From contig JBLHGU010000008.1 of the NCBI GenBank assembly GCA_047615875.1, positions 1 through 56,358 of the forward strand: DNA of 56,358 nt, given 5' to 3'. A program made the position numbers and the translations under genes. How positions within the stretch are numbered: position 1 is the first letter of the stretch; each line of letters opens with the position of its first letter. Source of the stretch: JBLHGU01 sp047615875 (GTDB lineage: Bacteria; Pseudomonadota; Gammaproteobacteria; Arenicellales; CAJQKF01). The notes beneath the pieces are model-generated. The model made no database searches. It saw only the letters and a list, made by a program, of their open reading frames with translations, and was not told the DNA's origin. Positions 1-10,900 of this stretch are shown in pieces.

Positions 1-303
1 TCCGTCCATTTGCGCAGCACCTGTGATCATGTTCTTTACATAATCCGCATGCCCTGGACAATCCACGTGAGCATAGTGACGCGCTTCCGTCTCATACTCT
101 ACGTGGGCGGTTGCGATAGTTATGCCACGCTCGCGCTCTTCCGGTGCATTGTCTATTTGATCAAACGCTTTTACTTCACCGCCAAACTTTGCCGACAAAA
201 CGCGCGTCATTGCCGCCGTTAATGTCGTCTTACCATGATCCACATGACCTATCGTCCCTACATTTACATGCGGCTTCGATCTTTCAAATTTAACCTTAGA
301 CAC
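1..303 (-). CDS. tuf: Elongation factor Tu, N-terminal part (first tuf copy, cut by window edge)
   Basis: EF-Tu delivers aminoacyl-tRNA to the ribosome as a GTPase. Only the first 101 codons are present; the gene runs off the left edge. It starts with GTG and reads MSKVKFERSKPHVN, then the P-loop GHVDHGKTT and the DxPGH switch region. It follows fusA by 47 bases, the classic rpsL-rpsG-fusA-tuf order. Base for base it is identical to positions 16647-16949 of the second tuf copy, and the identity ends exactly at the start codon. A GAGG ribosome-binding site lies just upstream of the GTG. The edge truncation is technical, not biological. Confidence 0.97.
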   Translation of the reverse strand, partial: MSKVKFERSKPHVNVGTIGHVDHGKTTLTAAMTRVLSAKFGGEVKAFDQIDNAPEERERGITIATAHVEYETEARHYAHVDCPGHADYVKNMITGAAQMDG

Positions 304-350
304 GGAATATGACCTCGTTTATAAATTCTTAACTAAATAATTCGAAAAAA

Positions 351-2447
351 CTAACTTGCTTTACGCATGACACCGTCTGTGACATTTACCGGGGCTGGGG
401 CATACTTTGTAAATTCCATACTGTATGTGGCCCTACCCTGAGTAGCAGATCGCAAACTGGTGGCATATCCAAACATTTTTGACAAAGGCACTTCAGCCTT
501 TACTATTTTACCGGCCGGAACATCGTCCATAGCCAAAATAATTCCACGACGTGAGCTTAAATCGCCGTTAACGCTGCCCATATAATCTTCCGGCGTTACA
601 ATTTCAACGCTCATTACTGGTTCTAGCAAAACTGGCATGGCGCGTGAAGCACCTTCACGAAAAGCCTGAATTGCCGCAGCTCTGAAAGCATGCTCAGAAG
701 AGTCAACATCGTGATAAGAACCGAAAAACAGACTTACTTTGACATCAACTACAGGATAACCGGCAATCACACCCGCCCGCATTGCATCCTTAATACCCTT
801 TTCTACAGCGGGAATATACTCTCGCGGTATAGCACCGCCTTTAATTTCATCTACGAACTCAAAGCCCGCACCGCGTTCCTGCGGTTCCATTCGAATATGC
901 ACATGACCAAACTGACCACGGCCACCTGTTTGTTTGGCATATTTATGTTCTTGCTCGACCACACGAGTAATCGATTCTCTATAAGCAACTTGCGGTGTGC
1001 CAACATTGGCATCTACCTTAAATTCACGCTTTAAACGATCAATGATTATTTCAAGGTGGAGCTCGCCCATGCCAGCGATGATTGTCTGGCCTGACTCTTC
1101 ATCACTTGTCACCCGGAAGGACGGATCTTCCTGAGCCAGCTTGGATAAAGCAAGACCGAGCTTTTCCTGATCAACCTTAGTTTTAGGCTCAACGGCCTGA
1201 GCAATAACAGGTTCTGGAAACTCCATACGTTCAAGAGTAATTACACTCGAGGGATCACATAACGTATCACCTGTTGTAATATTCTTCAAACCAACTGCTG
1301 CAGCAATCTCACCCGCTCGAACCTCTTTAAGCTCGGCACGGTCATTTGCGTGCATTTGCAGGATGCGACCAATGCGCTCCTTCTTTCCTTTGGCTGAATT
1401 GTAAACGCTATCACCAGCTTTCAGAACGCCAGAATAAACCCGGAAAAACACTAACTGACCAACAAATGAATCGGTCATGATTTTGAAGCCTAACGCGGCG
1501 AAAGGTTCATCATCACTGGACAGCCTTTCTGCTTCAGTCACGCCATCTTCCAACATGCCGCGAATTGCTGGCACCTCGGTGGGATTGGGCATGTAGTCAA
1601 TAATCGCATCCAGCATTGCCTGCACGCCTTTATTCTTAAAAGCACTGCCACAAAAAACCGGCACAATTGCATTGTTCAGTGTACGACTGCGAAGTCCTGC
1701 CTTGATTTCCTCCACACCAAGCTCATCACCTTCAAGATAACGCTCCATGATGAGCTCATCAGCTTCCGCTGCAGCTTCGACAAGTTTTTCGCGCAATTCT
1801 TCGCACTGAACAAGATAAGATTCTGGAATTTCGCGCTCTTCGTACTTAGTACCCTTAGACGCTTCATCCCAGTAAATCGCCTTCATCTTGACTAGATCAA
1901 TAACCCCTTCAAATGTTTCTTCGGAACCAATTGGAACCTGCATAACAACGGGATTGCCACCGAGTCTTGATTTGATTTGCTCAACGACACGCATAAAGTC
2001 TGCACCAACACGATCCATTTTATTTACAAATGCCATGCGAGGCACATTGTACTTATCGGCTTGACGCCAAACGGTCTCGGATTGCGGCTCAACACCGCCG
2101 ACTGCGCAAAAAACAGCACAAGCACCATCAAGCACGCGCAAACTGCGCTCAACTTCTATGGTGAAATCCACGTGGCCAGGAGTGTCTATAATATTAATGC
2201 GATGCTCTTCGAAAGAACCATCCATACCACGCCAAAAACAGGTAGTCGCTGCAGAAGTAATGGTAATACCACGCTCCTGCTCTTGCTCCATCCAGTCCAT
2301 AACGGCTGCACCATCGTGCACTTCACCAATTTTATGGGAAATGCCGGTATAAAAAAGAATGCGCTCAGTAGTAGTAGTTTTTCCCGCATCAATATGAGCC
2401 ATGATACCGATATTTCGATAACGCTCTAATGGGGTTGTACGGGCCAC
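351..2447 (-). CDS. fusA: Elongation factor G
   Basis: EF-G is the GTPase that drives translocation on the ribosome and, with RRF, ribosome recycling. The 698-residue length is normal for bacterial EF-G1. The N-terminal G domain shows AHIDAGKTTTTERIL (P-loop, near residues 17-31), DTPGH and NKMD. Domains II-V follow and the protein is collinear with E. coli FusA throughout. It is the third gene of the str operon, 29 bases after rpsG and 47 bases before tuf, and is probably translated from the message started upstream of rpsL. The start ATG is followed by the conserved MARTTPLERYRNIG. Nothing is missing or unusual. Confidence 0.98.
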   Translation of the reverse strand: MARTTPLERYRNIGIMAHIDAGKTTTTERILFYTGISHKIGEVHDGAAVMDWMEQEQERGITITSAATTCFWRGMDGSFEEHRINIIDTPGHVDFTIEVERSLRVLDGACAVFCAVGGVEPQSETVWRQADKYNVPRMAFVNKMDRVGADFMRVVEQIKSRLGGNPVVMQVPIGSEETFEGVIDLVKMKAIYWDEASKGTKYEEREIPESYLVQCEELREKLVEAAAEADELIMERYLEGDELGVEEIKAGLRSRTLNNAIVPVFCGSAFKNKGVQAMLDAIIDYMPNPTEVPAIRGMLEDGVTEAERLSSDDEPFAALGFKIMTDSFVGQLVFFRVYSGVLKAGDSVYNSAKGKKERIGRILQMHANDRAELKEVRAGEIAAAVGLKNITTGDTLCDPSSVITLERMEFPEPVIAQAVEPKTKVDQEKLGLALSKLAQEDPSFRVTSDEESGQTIIAGMGELHLEIIIDRLKREFKVDANVGTPQVAYRESITRVVEQEHKYAKQTGGRGQFGHVHIRMEPQERGAGFEFVDEIKGGAIPREYIPAVEKGIKDAMRAGVIAGYPVVDVKVSLFFGSYHDVDSSEHAFRAAAIQAFREGASRAMPVLLEPVMSVEIVTPEDYMGSVNGDLSSRRGIILAMDDVPAGKIVKAEVPLSKMFGYATSLRSATQGRATYSMEFTKYAPAPVNVTDGVMRKAS

Positions 2448-2476
2448 TGTCAGATTCTCTTTAGATTAGGTATTGG

Positions 2477-2947
2477 TTAGAAACGGTAATGAGAGAACGC
2501 TTTATTGGCTTCCGCCATGCGATGAGTCTCATCTTTCTTGCGAGCTGCACCACCACGACTTTCTGAAGCATCCATCAATTCACCAGCCAGGCGTGCCGCC
2601 ATAGATTTCTCACTGCGTTTTCGCGCAGCATCTACCAACCAACGCATGGCTAGCGCAGAGCGGCGTGAGGGACGTACTTCTACTGGCACCTGATAGGTGG
2701 CACCACCAACGCGTCGACTCTTAACCTCTACCACAGGGCTCACTGCATCAAGTGCGCCATTAAACAACTCCAAAGGCTCCTCGGTACCACGATCCTTAAT
2801 GATGTCGAGTGCACGATAAAGAATCTGCTCGGCGATGGACTTCTTGCCATCACACATCAGAATATTTACAAATTTCGCAACTGTCAGATCATGGAACTTA
2901 GGATCAGGCAGTATTTCGCGTTTGGGTACTTCTCTTCTTCTTGGCAT
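2477..2947 (-). CDS. rpsG: Small ribosomal subunit protein uS7
   Basis: S7 nucleates assembly of the 30S head by binding the 3' major domain of 16S rRNA and lies near the E site. At 156 residues it has the family length; it begins MPRRREVPKREILPDPKF and carries the conserved MCDGKKS and ARLAGE(L)MDA segments. It is the second gene of the str operon. The gap to rpsL is 235 bases, wider than the roughly 100 bases of E. coli, where that intercistronic RNA is the S7 feedback target. I see no E. coli-like S7 site by eye, so autoregulation here is only inferred. Confidence 0.98.
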   Translation of the reverse strand: MPRRREVPKREILPDPKFHDLTVAKFVNILMCDGKKSIAEQILYRALDIIKDRGTEEPLELFNGALDAVSPVVEVKSRRVGGATYQVPVEVRPSRRSALAMRWLVDAARKRSEKSMAARLAGELMDASESRGGAARKKDETHRMAEANKAFSHYRF

Positions 2948-3182
2948 TACACCAGTCCGTCTATGTCAGAGTTCAATAAAATACTTCGAGAAACTAAAAT
3001 AATTTCTCAACGAGGCAAACCATCACTTCAACCAGGGCGAACAAAGCCCCCGATTCAATTGACGGTTTAACAAAATTGTCCAGACCTATACCAGGCCTGT
3101 TTCTTACGTTTGCAGCTGACCCACTGTTTATCAAATGAAGGTAGGGGTCAAAGTCTGTGCCTGGGGTCTCGCGACCCTAAGC

Positions 3183-3557
3183 TCAGGACTTAGGTCGTTT
3201 TGCTCCGTACTTCGAGCGCCCTTGTCGACGCTCAGTGACGCCGGACGTATCCAGGGCGCCTCGCACAGTGTGGTATCGAACACCAGGTAAGTCCTTAACA
3301 CGACCGCCTCGAATCAATACTACGGAGTGCTCCTGCAAATTGTGGCCTTCGCCACCGATGTAGGTTGACACTTCAAAGCCATTGGTTAGACGTACACGAG
3401 CCACTTTTCGAAGCGCCGAATTAGGCTTCTTCGGAGTAGTTGTATAAACACGAGTGCAAACTCCGCGCTTTTGCGGGCATGCTGCTAATGCAGGAACGTT
3501 TGATTTAACCACCTGCTTAATTCGTGGCTTTCTGACTAACTGATTGATTGTAGGCAT
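3183..3557 (-). CDS. rpsL: Small ribosomal subunit protein uS12
   Basis: S12 sits at the decoding centre of the 30S subunit and controls translational accuracy. The 124 residues are the standard length. The loop TTTPKKPNSALRK and the segment GRVKDLPGVRYH keep the lysines that are changed in streptomycin-resistant mutants, so this is the sensitive-type sequence. It is the first gene of the str operon. The promoter described at 3617-3645 lies about 60 bases upstream of its ATG, so rpsL-rpsG-fusA-tuf can be transcribed apart from rpoBC even though the two operons are fused here. Confidence 0.98.
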   Translation of the reverse strand: MPTINQLVRKPRIKQVVKSNVPALAACPQKRGVCTRVYTTTPKKPNSALRKVARVRLTNGFEVSTYIGGEGHNLQEHSVVLIRGGRVKDLPGVRYHTVRGALDTSGVTERRQGRSKYGAKRPKS

Positions 3558-3616
3558 GTTTGTAAAGATTTACCATTGGTGCCGAACAAAGTTCAGCTCA
3601 TTCGCAAAGGGCGGCG

Positions 3617-3645
3617 ATTCTATGCCCGAATACCGCCCCTGTCAA
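3617..3645 (-). promoter_or_regulatory. Sigma-70 promoter of the str operon
   Basis: On the minus strand TTGACA (3640-3645) and TAGAAT (3617-3622) are separated by exactly 17 bases, a near-consensus promoter. The -10 box is followed at once by a GC-rich stretch (CGCCGCCC), the kind of discriminator known from stringently controlled ribosomal promoters. It lies between rpoC and rpsL. Assignment is by sequence only. Confidence 0.8.
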
Positions 3646-3650
3646 GGGTT

Positions 3651-3679
3651 CTGCCAAACACAATTGATATGTTTGGCAG
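3651..3679 (-). terminator. Hairpin between rpoC and the str promoter
   Basis: A 10-base-pair perfect stem (CTGCCAAACA with TGTTTGGCAG, 9-base loop) lies 32 bases after the rpoC stop codon and just upstream of the str promoter. It lacks a U tract on the minus strand, so it may be a weak or factor-assisted terminator or an RNA 3'-end stabiliser for the rpoBC message. Confidence 0.5.
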
Positions 3680-3711
3680 AGTCATTTTCTGACCATTTCT
3701 GGCCAGGGCCG

Positions 3712-6700
3712 TCACGCAGAGGCAACCTCTTCCGTTTCAACCCGCACAACATCTTCTTCCATGACTGCTGCGCCCAACAAAGCTTCTAGCTCATCGGTTT
3801 CACTAACTACTTCATTACGTCTGCGCTTTCTTTCTTCATGATAAGCCAGTCCGGTTCCTGCGGGCACTAGGCGCCCCACGATGACGTTCTCCTTCAAACC
3901 GCGCAAGGTGTCCACCTTACCGTTAATAGAGGCCTCAGTGAGCACTCTAGTAGTCTCCTGAAAGGATGCAGCCGATATGAACGAATCAGTGGTGAGCGAT
4001 GCTTTGGTAATTCCGAGCAACACAGGTGCTGTCTCAATCGGCGTACCGTCTTTCGCCACAATGCGTTCGTTCTCTTCGAGCACACGCGAGCGATCGATTT
4101 GATCACCTGGTAGAAATACTGAATCACCGGCATCGACAACACGAACTTTTCGCAGCATTTGGCGGACGATCACCTCAATATGCTTATCGTTGATCTTCAC
4201 ACCTTGTAAACGATAAACCTCCTGAACTTCGTGAACAATATAGTTAGTTAGTTCTTCGACACCCAATAACGCGAGCACATCTTCAGCAACCAGCGGACCA
4301 TCAACAATCATCTCGCCACGCTCCACTGATTCACCCTCAAACACGTTGATAGGTCGAATCTTCGGAATCAGATGCTCAATAACCTCACCATCTAGAGCGG
4401 TTATAACTAAACGTTGCTTACCTTTGGTTTCTTTACCGAAGGAAACCACACCAGAGATTCCCGCCAGAATAGCTGGCTCTTTACTCTTGCGAGCCTCGAA
4501 CAATTCAGCAACACGTGGCAAACCACCTGTGATATCACGGGTTTTAGAGGATTCCTGAGGAATTCTTGCCAGTATGGTACCGGAACCCACATCCTGTCCG
4601 TCTTCAACCATGATGGTAGCACCAGGCGGAATCTGATAACGAATGGGAATAACCGTTCCCGGGATCATAATAGGCTCACCTTTTTCATCCAGCACACCGA
4701 CAGTGGGCCGAATATCGTGCGCACTACCACGACGCAACTTGGAATCCAGCACGGATAGTATCGACTGACCAGTTAACTCATCAACCTGACGGGTTACCGA
4801 AACTCCTTCGACCATATCGGTGAAGGAAATTTTACCGCCAGCCTCAGTTACGATGGGATGAGTGTGTGGATCCCAATTGGCAACAATCTGGCCTGATTCC
4901 ACGTTATCGCCGCTGTTTACCGAAATAACTGCACCGTAAGGCACTTTATATCGCTCACGATCCACGCCATGGACATCCTGAATACTCAATTCACCAGAAC
5001 GGGATACAGCTACGTTATTGCCGTCTCGGTTAATAACCGATTTCAGTTTGTTGAAGGTAACTGTGCCCTGATTCTTAACTTCAATATTACTAACCGCTGC
5101 AGCCCTCGATGCGGCACCACCGATGTGAAACGTACGCATTGTAAGCTGCGTGCCTGGCTCGCCAATACTTTGTGCTGCAATTACACCAACCGCTTCACCC
5201 TTATTGACCAAATGACCGCGGCCGAGATCTCTACCGTAACAAGCGGCACAGATACCATATCGCGCAGCGCAGGTTACCGGTGAACGAACGTGGATGTTGT
5301 TAATATTATGCTCTTCTAGCACCTCGATTTGCTCTTCTGCCAACAATTCGCCTTCGGCAATTATTACACTGTCGTCAGCAGGGCTATGAACATTTCGGGT
5401 CACTACTCGACCCAGTATTCTATCGCGCAGCGGGATTACAACCTCACCACCCTGCACAATAGCTTCACGCTCAATACCTTCTTCGGTGCCGCAATCATCG
5501 ATGGTGACAACCAAATCCTGGCAAACATCAACCAATCGACGGGTAAGGTAACCAGAGTTAGCAGTTTTCAAAGCCGTATCGGCTAGACCCTTACGTGCAC
5601 CATGAGTGGATATAAAGTACTGCAGTACGTTTAAGCCTTCACGGAAGTTGGCAGTAATTGGCGTCTCAATAATAGAACCGTCAGGTTTGGCCATCAATCC
5701 ACGCATACCAGCTAGCTGACGTATCTGCGCGTGACTACCACGAGCACCGGAGTCGGCCATCATATAGATAGAATTAAAAGATTCCTGGTCTACTTCGACG
5801 CCCTCAGCATTAATGACTTTATCAATTTTCAATTCCGCCATCATGGAATTGGCTACGGCATCACTTGCGTGAGTCCAAATATCAACAACCTTGTTATAAC
5901 GCTCACCATCAGTCAGCAAACCTGACGCATACTGATCCTGAATATTCTTCACTTCATTCTCAGCTTTGTTCAGCATACCTTCCTTACTATCAGGAATCGC
6001 CATGTCATTCACACCGATGGAAACACCGGAACGTGCGGCCATCGAGAAACCGGTGTACATCAGTTGATCTGCAAAAATTACCGTTTCCTTGAGGCCAACA
6101 TTGCGATAACACTCATTGATTACACCAGATATAGCCTTTTTGCTCATTACACGATTCAATGCACTAAAGGGCATTCCATCGGGCAATATTTCAGCCATCA
6201 AAGCGCGCCCAACCGTTGTATCTATAATACTGGTAACTCTTTTCTTGTTACCTTCTAGATCGACCTGACACTCGGTAATACGCGCTTTAATCTTCGCATG
6301 TAAAGATACGGCGCCCACTTCATAGGCTCGTCGCACTTCTTCAATATCTGCAAAGGCCTTACCTTCTCCAAGAGAATTGATCTTATCGCGAGTCATATAA
6401 TACAGACCCAAAACGATATCTTGAGAGGGAACAATAATTGGCTCACCATTGGCTGGCGACAAAATATTGTTTGATGACATCATCAATGAGCGGGCTTCTA
6501 ACTGCGCTTCCACGGACAATGGCACATGCACTGCCATCTGATCGCCGTCAAAGTCAGCATTATATGGAGTGCAGACCAACGGATGAAGCTGAATTGCCTT
6601 ACCCTCAACCAAGACCGGCTCAAAAGCCTGGATTCCCAATCTATGTAAAGTCGGCGCCCGGTTTAGCATTACAGGGTGCTCGCGGATAACTTCCTCCAGA

Positions 6701-7935
6701 ATATCCCATACCACGGGCTCTTCTGAATCCACCATTTTCTTGGCTTGCTTAATGGTAGTAGCCAAAGCTCGCAATTCCAGTTTGCTGAATATAAATGGCT
6801 TGAATAATTCCAGAGCCATTTTCTTTGGCAAACCACATTGATGCAGTTTCAAGGTTGGACCAACAACGATAACAGAACGACCAGAGTAGTCGACACGTTT
6901 ACCGAGCAAGTTTTGACGGAAACGCCCCTGTTTACCTTTGATCATATCAGCAAGAGATTTAAGCTGACGTTTGTTAGGTCCAGTTACAGCCTTACCACGA
7001 CGACCATTATCCAATAATGCATCACAGGCTTCCTGCAACATACGCTTCTCATTGCGAACGATAATGTCTGGCGCATTTAAATCCAACAGGCGACGTAAAC
7101 GATTATTTCGGTTGATTACGCGACGATATAGATCATTCAAATCCGAGGTGGCAAACCGACCACCATCAAGTGGCACAAGAGGACGTAGATCCGGTGGCAA
7201 AACCGGCATGACATCCATAATCATCCATTCTGGCTTATTACCAGACTTAATGAAGGCCTCAACAACACGGAGTCGTTTGGTGAGTTTCTTTTTCTTGGTT
7301 TCTGAATTGGTGCCTGCAAGCTCTTCTCGCAGAGTCGCAGCAATTTCTATCAACTCCAGTCCAATGAGCAAGTCTTTGACCGCCTCAGCACCCATACGGG
7401 CATCAAATTCAGCGCCATATTGCTCAATGGCTTCAAAGTAACCATCTTCAGTCAGTAGAGAGCCAATCTCAAGAGTGGTCAGACCCGGGTCGATGACCAC
7501 ATAGGCCTCGAAATACAGCACTCGCTCGATTTCTCGAACCGTCATGTCCAACAACAAACCAAGTCGGGACGGCAATGACTTCAGAAACCAGATATGCGCA
7601 ATTGGGCTGGCAAGCTCAATATGGCCCATACGTTCACGACGCACTTTCGACAGGGTTACTTCAACGCCGCACTTCTCGCAGATAACACCGCGGTGTTTAA
7701 GACGTTTGTATTTACCACACAGGCACTCATAATCACTAACCGGGCCAAATAACTTGGCACAAAACAGGCCATCCCGTTCCGGCTTAAAAGTTCGGTAGTT
7801 GATAGTTTCAGGCTTCTTAACCTCACCGAAAGACCAGGAACGAATCTTCTCTGGTGACGCGATACCAATTCGAATGGAATCGAAATCCTGTTCCGCTTCG
7901 CCCTTTCGACTGTACAGGCTGAATAAATCTCTCAT
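3712..7935 (-). CDS. rpoC: DNA-directed RNA polymerase subunit beta'
   Basis: Beta' forms the clamp and carries the catalytic magnesium site of RNA polymerase. The 1407-residue length equals that of E. coli RpoC. The N-terminal zinc-binding cysteines (CLCGKYK...CEKCGVE), the metal-chelating NADFDGD motif near residue 460 and a C-terminal omega-contacting region are all present. It follows rpoB by 46 bases and shares its promoter and attenuator. The C-terminal tail is acidic (EAVMEEDVVRVETEEVASA-like), which is common in gammaproteobacteria. No insertion or deletion is apparent. Confidence 0.98.
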   Translation of the reverse strand: MRDLFSLYSRKGEAEQDFDSIRIGIASPEKIRSWSFGEVKKPETINYRTFKPERDGLFCAKLFGPVSDYECLCGKYKRLKHRGVICEKCGVEVTLSKVRRERMGHIELASPIAHIWFLKSLPSRLGLLLDMTVREIERVLYFEAYVVIDPGLTTLEIGSLLTEDGYFEAIEQYGAEFDARMGAEAVKDLLIGLELIEIAATLREELAGTNSETKKKKLTKRLRVVEAFIKSGNKPEWMIMDVMPVLPPDLRPLVPLDGGRFATSDLNDLYRRVINRNNRLRRLLDLNAPDIIVRNEKRMLQEACDALLDNGRRGKAVTGPNKRQLKSLADMIKGKQGRFRQNLLGKRVDYSGRSVIVVGPTLKLHQCGLPKKMALELFKPFIFSKLELRALATTIKQAKKMVDSEEPVVWDILEEVIREHPVMLNRAPTLHRLGIQAFEPVLVEGKAIQLHPLVCTPYNADFDGDQMAVHVPLSVEAQLEARSLMMSSNNILSPANGEPIIVPSQDIVLGLYYMTRDKINSLGEGKAFADIEEVRRAYEVGAVSLHAKIKARITECQVDLEGNKKRVTSIIDTTVGRALMAEILPDGMPFSALNRVMSKKAISGVINECYRNVGLKETVIFADQLMYTGFSMAARSGVSIGVNDMAIPDSKEGMLNKAENEVKNIQDQYASGLLTDGERYNKVVDIWTHASDAVANSMMAELKIDKVINAEGVEVDQESFNSIYMMADSGARGSHAQIRQLAGMRGLMAKPDGSIIETPITANFREGLNVLQYFISTHGARKGLADTALKTANSGYLTRRLVDVCQDLVVTIDDCGTEEGIEREAIVQGGEVVIPLRDRILGRVVTRNVHSPADDSVIIAEGELLAEEQIEVLEEHNINNIHVRSPVTCAARYGICAACYGRDLGRGHLVNKGEAVGVIAAQSIGEPGTQLTMRTFHIGGAASRAAAVSNIEVKNQGTVTFNKLKSVINRDGNNVAVSRSGELSIQDVHGVDRERYKVPYGAVISVNSGDNVESGQIVANWDPHTHPIVTEAGGKISFTDMVEGVSVTRQVDELTGQSILSVLDSKLRRGSAHDIRPTVGVLDEKGEPIMIPGTVIPIRYQIPPGATIMVEDGQDVGSGTILARIPQESSKTRDITGGLPRVAELFEARKSKEPAILAGISGVVSFGKETKGKQRLVITALDGEVIEHLIPKIRPINVFEGESVERGEMIVDGPLVAEDVLALLGVEELTNYIVHEVQEVYRLQGVKINDKHIEVIVRQMLRKVRVVDAGDSVFLPGDQIDRSRVLEENERIVAKDGTPIETAPVLLGITKASLTTDSFISAASFQETTRVLTEASINGKVDTLRGLKENVIVGRLVPAGTGLAYHEERKRRRNEVVSETDELEALLGAAVMEEDVVRVETEEVASA

Positions 7936-7981
7936 CGTATTACCTCAAATATAGGTGTATTGGTTCAGGGGTAGATGGATA

Positions 7982-10900
7982 TCAGGATTTGTTTTCCAAC
8001 ATCTCTATGTTCAACCCGAGGGAGCGAATCTCCTTGACCAGTACGTTGAATGACTCCGGTATACCGGCTTCCATACGTTGATCACCTTTGACAATGTTTT
8101 CGTAAATCTTAGTACGACCTGGAACATCATCAGATTTCACTGTTAGCATTTCCTGCAAAGTATAGGCAGCACCGTAAGCTTCCAGAGCCCATACTTCCAT
8201 CTCACCGAATCGCTGCCCACCAAACTGTGCTTTACCACCCAATGGTTGCTGGGTGATCAAACTGTAAGGACCAGTAGATCGAGCATGCATCTTGTCATCG
8301 ACCAGATGGTTCAATTTCAGCACATACATGTAACCAACGGTTACCTCACGATCAAATGCATCACCTGTGCGACCGTCATAGAGCTGAATCTGACCACTCT
8401 CTGGCAAGTCGGCAAGCTTCAGCATACCTTTGATTTCTTTTTCCGATGCACCATCAAATACTGGTGTAGCCATCGGCACGCCCTTACGCAAATTACGGGA
8501 CAACTCAAATATTTCTTCATCCGTAAATTGATCTAGATCTTCTTTACGTCCAGTCGTGTTATAGACCTTGTTGAGGAATTTTCGCAGATCTCCAACTTTT
8601 TTCTGTTCTTTAAGCATGCGATTAATCTTGTCACCGAGACCACGCGCTGCCCAGCCCAGATGAGTTTCCAAAACCTGACCTACATTCATACGAGAAGGTA
8701 CACCAAGAGGGTTCAATACGATGTCCACTGCTGTACCATCGGCCTGAAAAGGCATATCTTCAACTGGCACGATCTTCGAGATAACACCTTTATTACCATG
8801 ACGACCGGCCATCTTGTCACCAGGCTGCAAACGGCGCTTAACCGCAACAAACACCTTAACCATTTTCATGACACCAGGTGCTAGATCATCGCCGGCTTCC
8901 AACTTCTGTTGTTTTTCCTGGAACAATTCATCAAACTGACGTCGTTGAATTTCGACACCGTTGCGAATTTGCTCCAAAGCGAGGTTAGCATCTTCATCAC
9001 GTAAGCGAATCTCTGACCAATGTCGACGATTTACTTGTGCAAGATACTCCTGATCGACCGTTGCTCCGGCACTCAACCCATTTGGGCCACCTTCCGCTAC
9101 CTGAGAAATCAGTAACCGTTCTAGGCGGTCATAGGCATCACTTTCTACTATTCTAAACTGATCATCCAGATCCTTTCGGATGCGGGACAATTCTTCCGCT
9201 TCATTAGATAGTGCTCGGGCATCTTTCTCTACACCATCACGTGTAAATACCTGCACATTGATAACCGTACCGCTCATACCTGTAGGCATGCGCAATGAGG
9301 TATCTTTAACGTCAGAGGCTTTTTCACCAAAGATGGCACGCAGTAGTTTCTCCTCTGGAGTCAGCTGGGTTTCGCCCTTCGGTGTAACCTTACCAATCAA
9401 GATGTCCTTAGGTTCAACTTCTGCACCTACATATACAATGCCGGACTCGTCCAATTTAGCCAGCGCAGACTCACCAACATTTGGTATGTCTCTGGTAATT
9501 TCTTCAGAACCTAGTTTGGTATCACGTGCGACACAGGTTAATTCCTCTATATGGATTGAGGTAAATATGTCGTTTTTAACTAGATTTTCGGAAATCAAAA
9601 TCGAGTCTTCGAAGTTGTAACCATTCCATGGCATGAATGCCACTAAAACGTTTCTACCAAGCGCTAGTTCACCAGTATCCGTTGAAGGACCATCTGCCAT
9701 CACGTCTCGCGCACGGATGTTATCCCCAACCTTTACCAATGGACGCTGATTAATGGTGGTGTTCTGATTCGAGCGGGTGTATTTGGTCAAGGTGTAGATA
9801 TCAACACCAGAATCACCATCGCCGGCTTCGTTATCATTAACCTTAACAACTATACGACCGGAATCTACGGAGATGACCACACCACCGCGCTTGGCCAATA
9901 CGACAACACCAGAATCCATCGCTACACGACGTTCCATACCAGTACCCACTAGAGGCTTTTCAGCTTCCAGCACAGGTACTGCCTGACGTTGCATATTTGA
10001 TCCCATCAATGCACGATTTGCGTCATCATGTTCCAGGAAGGGAATGATTGATGCCGCTACCGAAACGATTTGGGAAGGTGCAATATCTATATAGTCAATC
10101 TGATCAGGATTAGACAGGGTGGTTTCGTTTTTATAACGACAGTTCACCAGATCGTCCTGCAACTTGTTATTACTGTCCATCGCGGCATTTGCCTGGGCGA
10201 TAACAAACTTGTTTTCTTCAATCGCAGAGAGGTAGTGCACTTCGTCTGTAATCTGTGCATCCACCACCTTTCGATATGGTGTCTCAAGAAAACCATACTC
10301 GTTGGTACGAGCAAATACAGCAAGAGAATTAATCAGTCCAATATTTGGACCTTCAGGGGTCTCAATAGGACAGACGCGACCATAGTGTGTCGAGTGCACG
10401 TCACGAACTTCAAAACCGGCTCTCTCACGGGTTAAACCACCGGGGCCCAATGCAGATACCCGACGCTTGTGGGTAACTTCCGACAACGGATTGGTCTGAT
10501 CCATAAATTGGGATAACTGACTGGAACCGAAAAATTCCCGTATTACTGCAGAGACTGGCTTGGCATTAATAAGATCCTGGGGTGTCAAACCATCCGACTC
10601 CGCTAAAGATAAACGTTCACGAACGGCGCGTTCAACTCGAACCAAACCGATGCGAAATTGATTCTCAACCAGCTCACCGACTGAGCGTACGCGTCGATTT
10701 CCCAGATTATCAATGTCATCAACATCACCCCGTCCGTTTTTTAACGCCACCAGGGTTTGCATGACTTCAATGATATCTTGTTGGCTCAGGATGCCTGGAC
10801 CTTCGTCGTTCTCGCGGCCAAGGCGACGATTGAACTTCATGCGACCAACAGCCGACAGGTCATAGCGATCAATATTGAAAAACAGGTTAGTAAACAGAGC

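Noticed and set aside
10..222. Plus-strand frame also found at 16656-16868
   Set aside because: It appears twice only because the two tuf copies are identical; it is antisense to EF-Tu.
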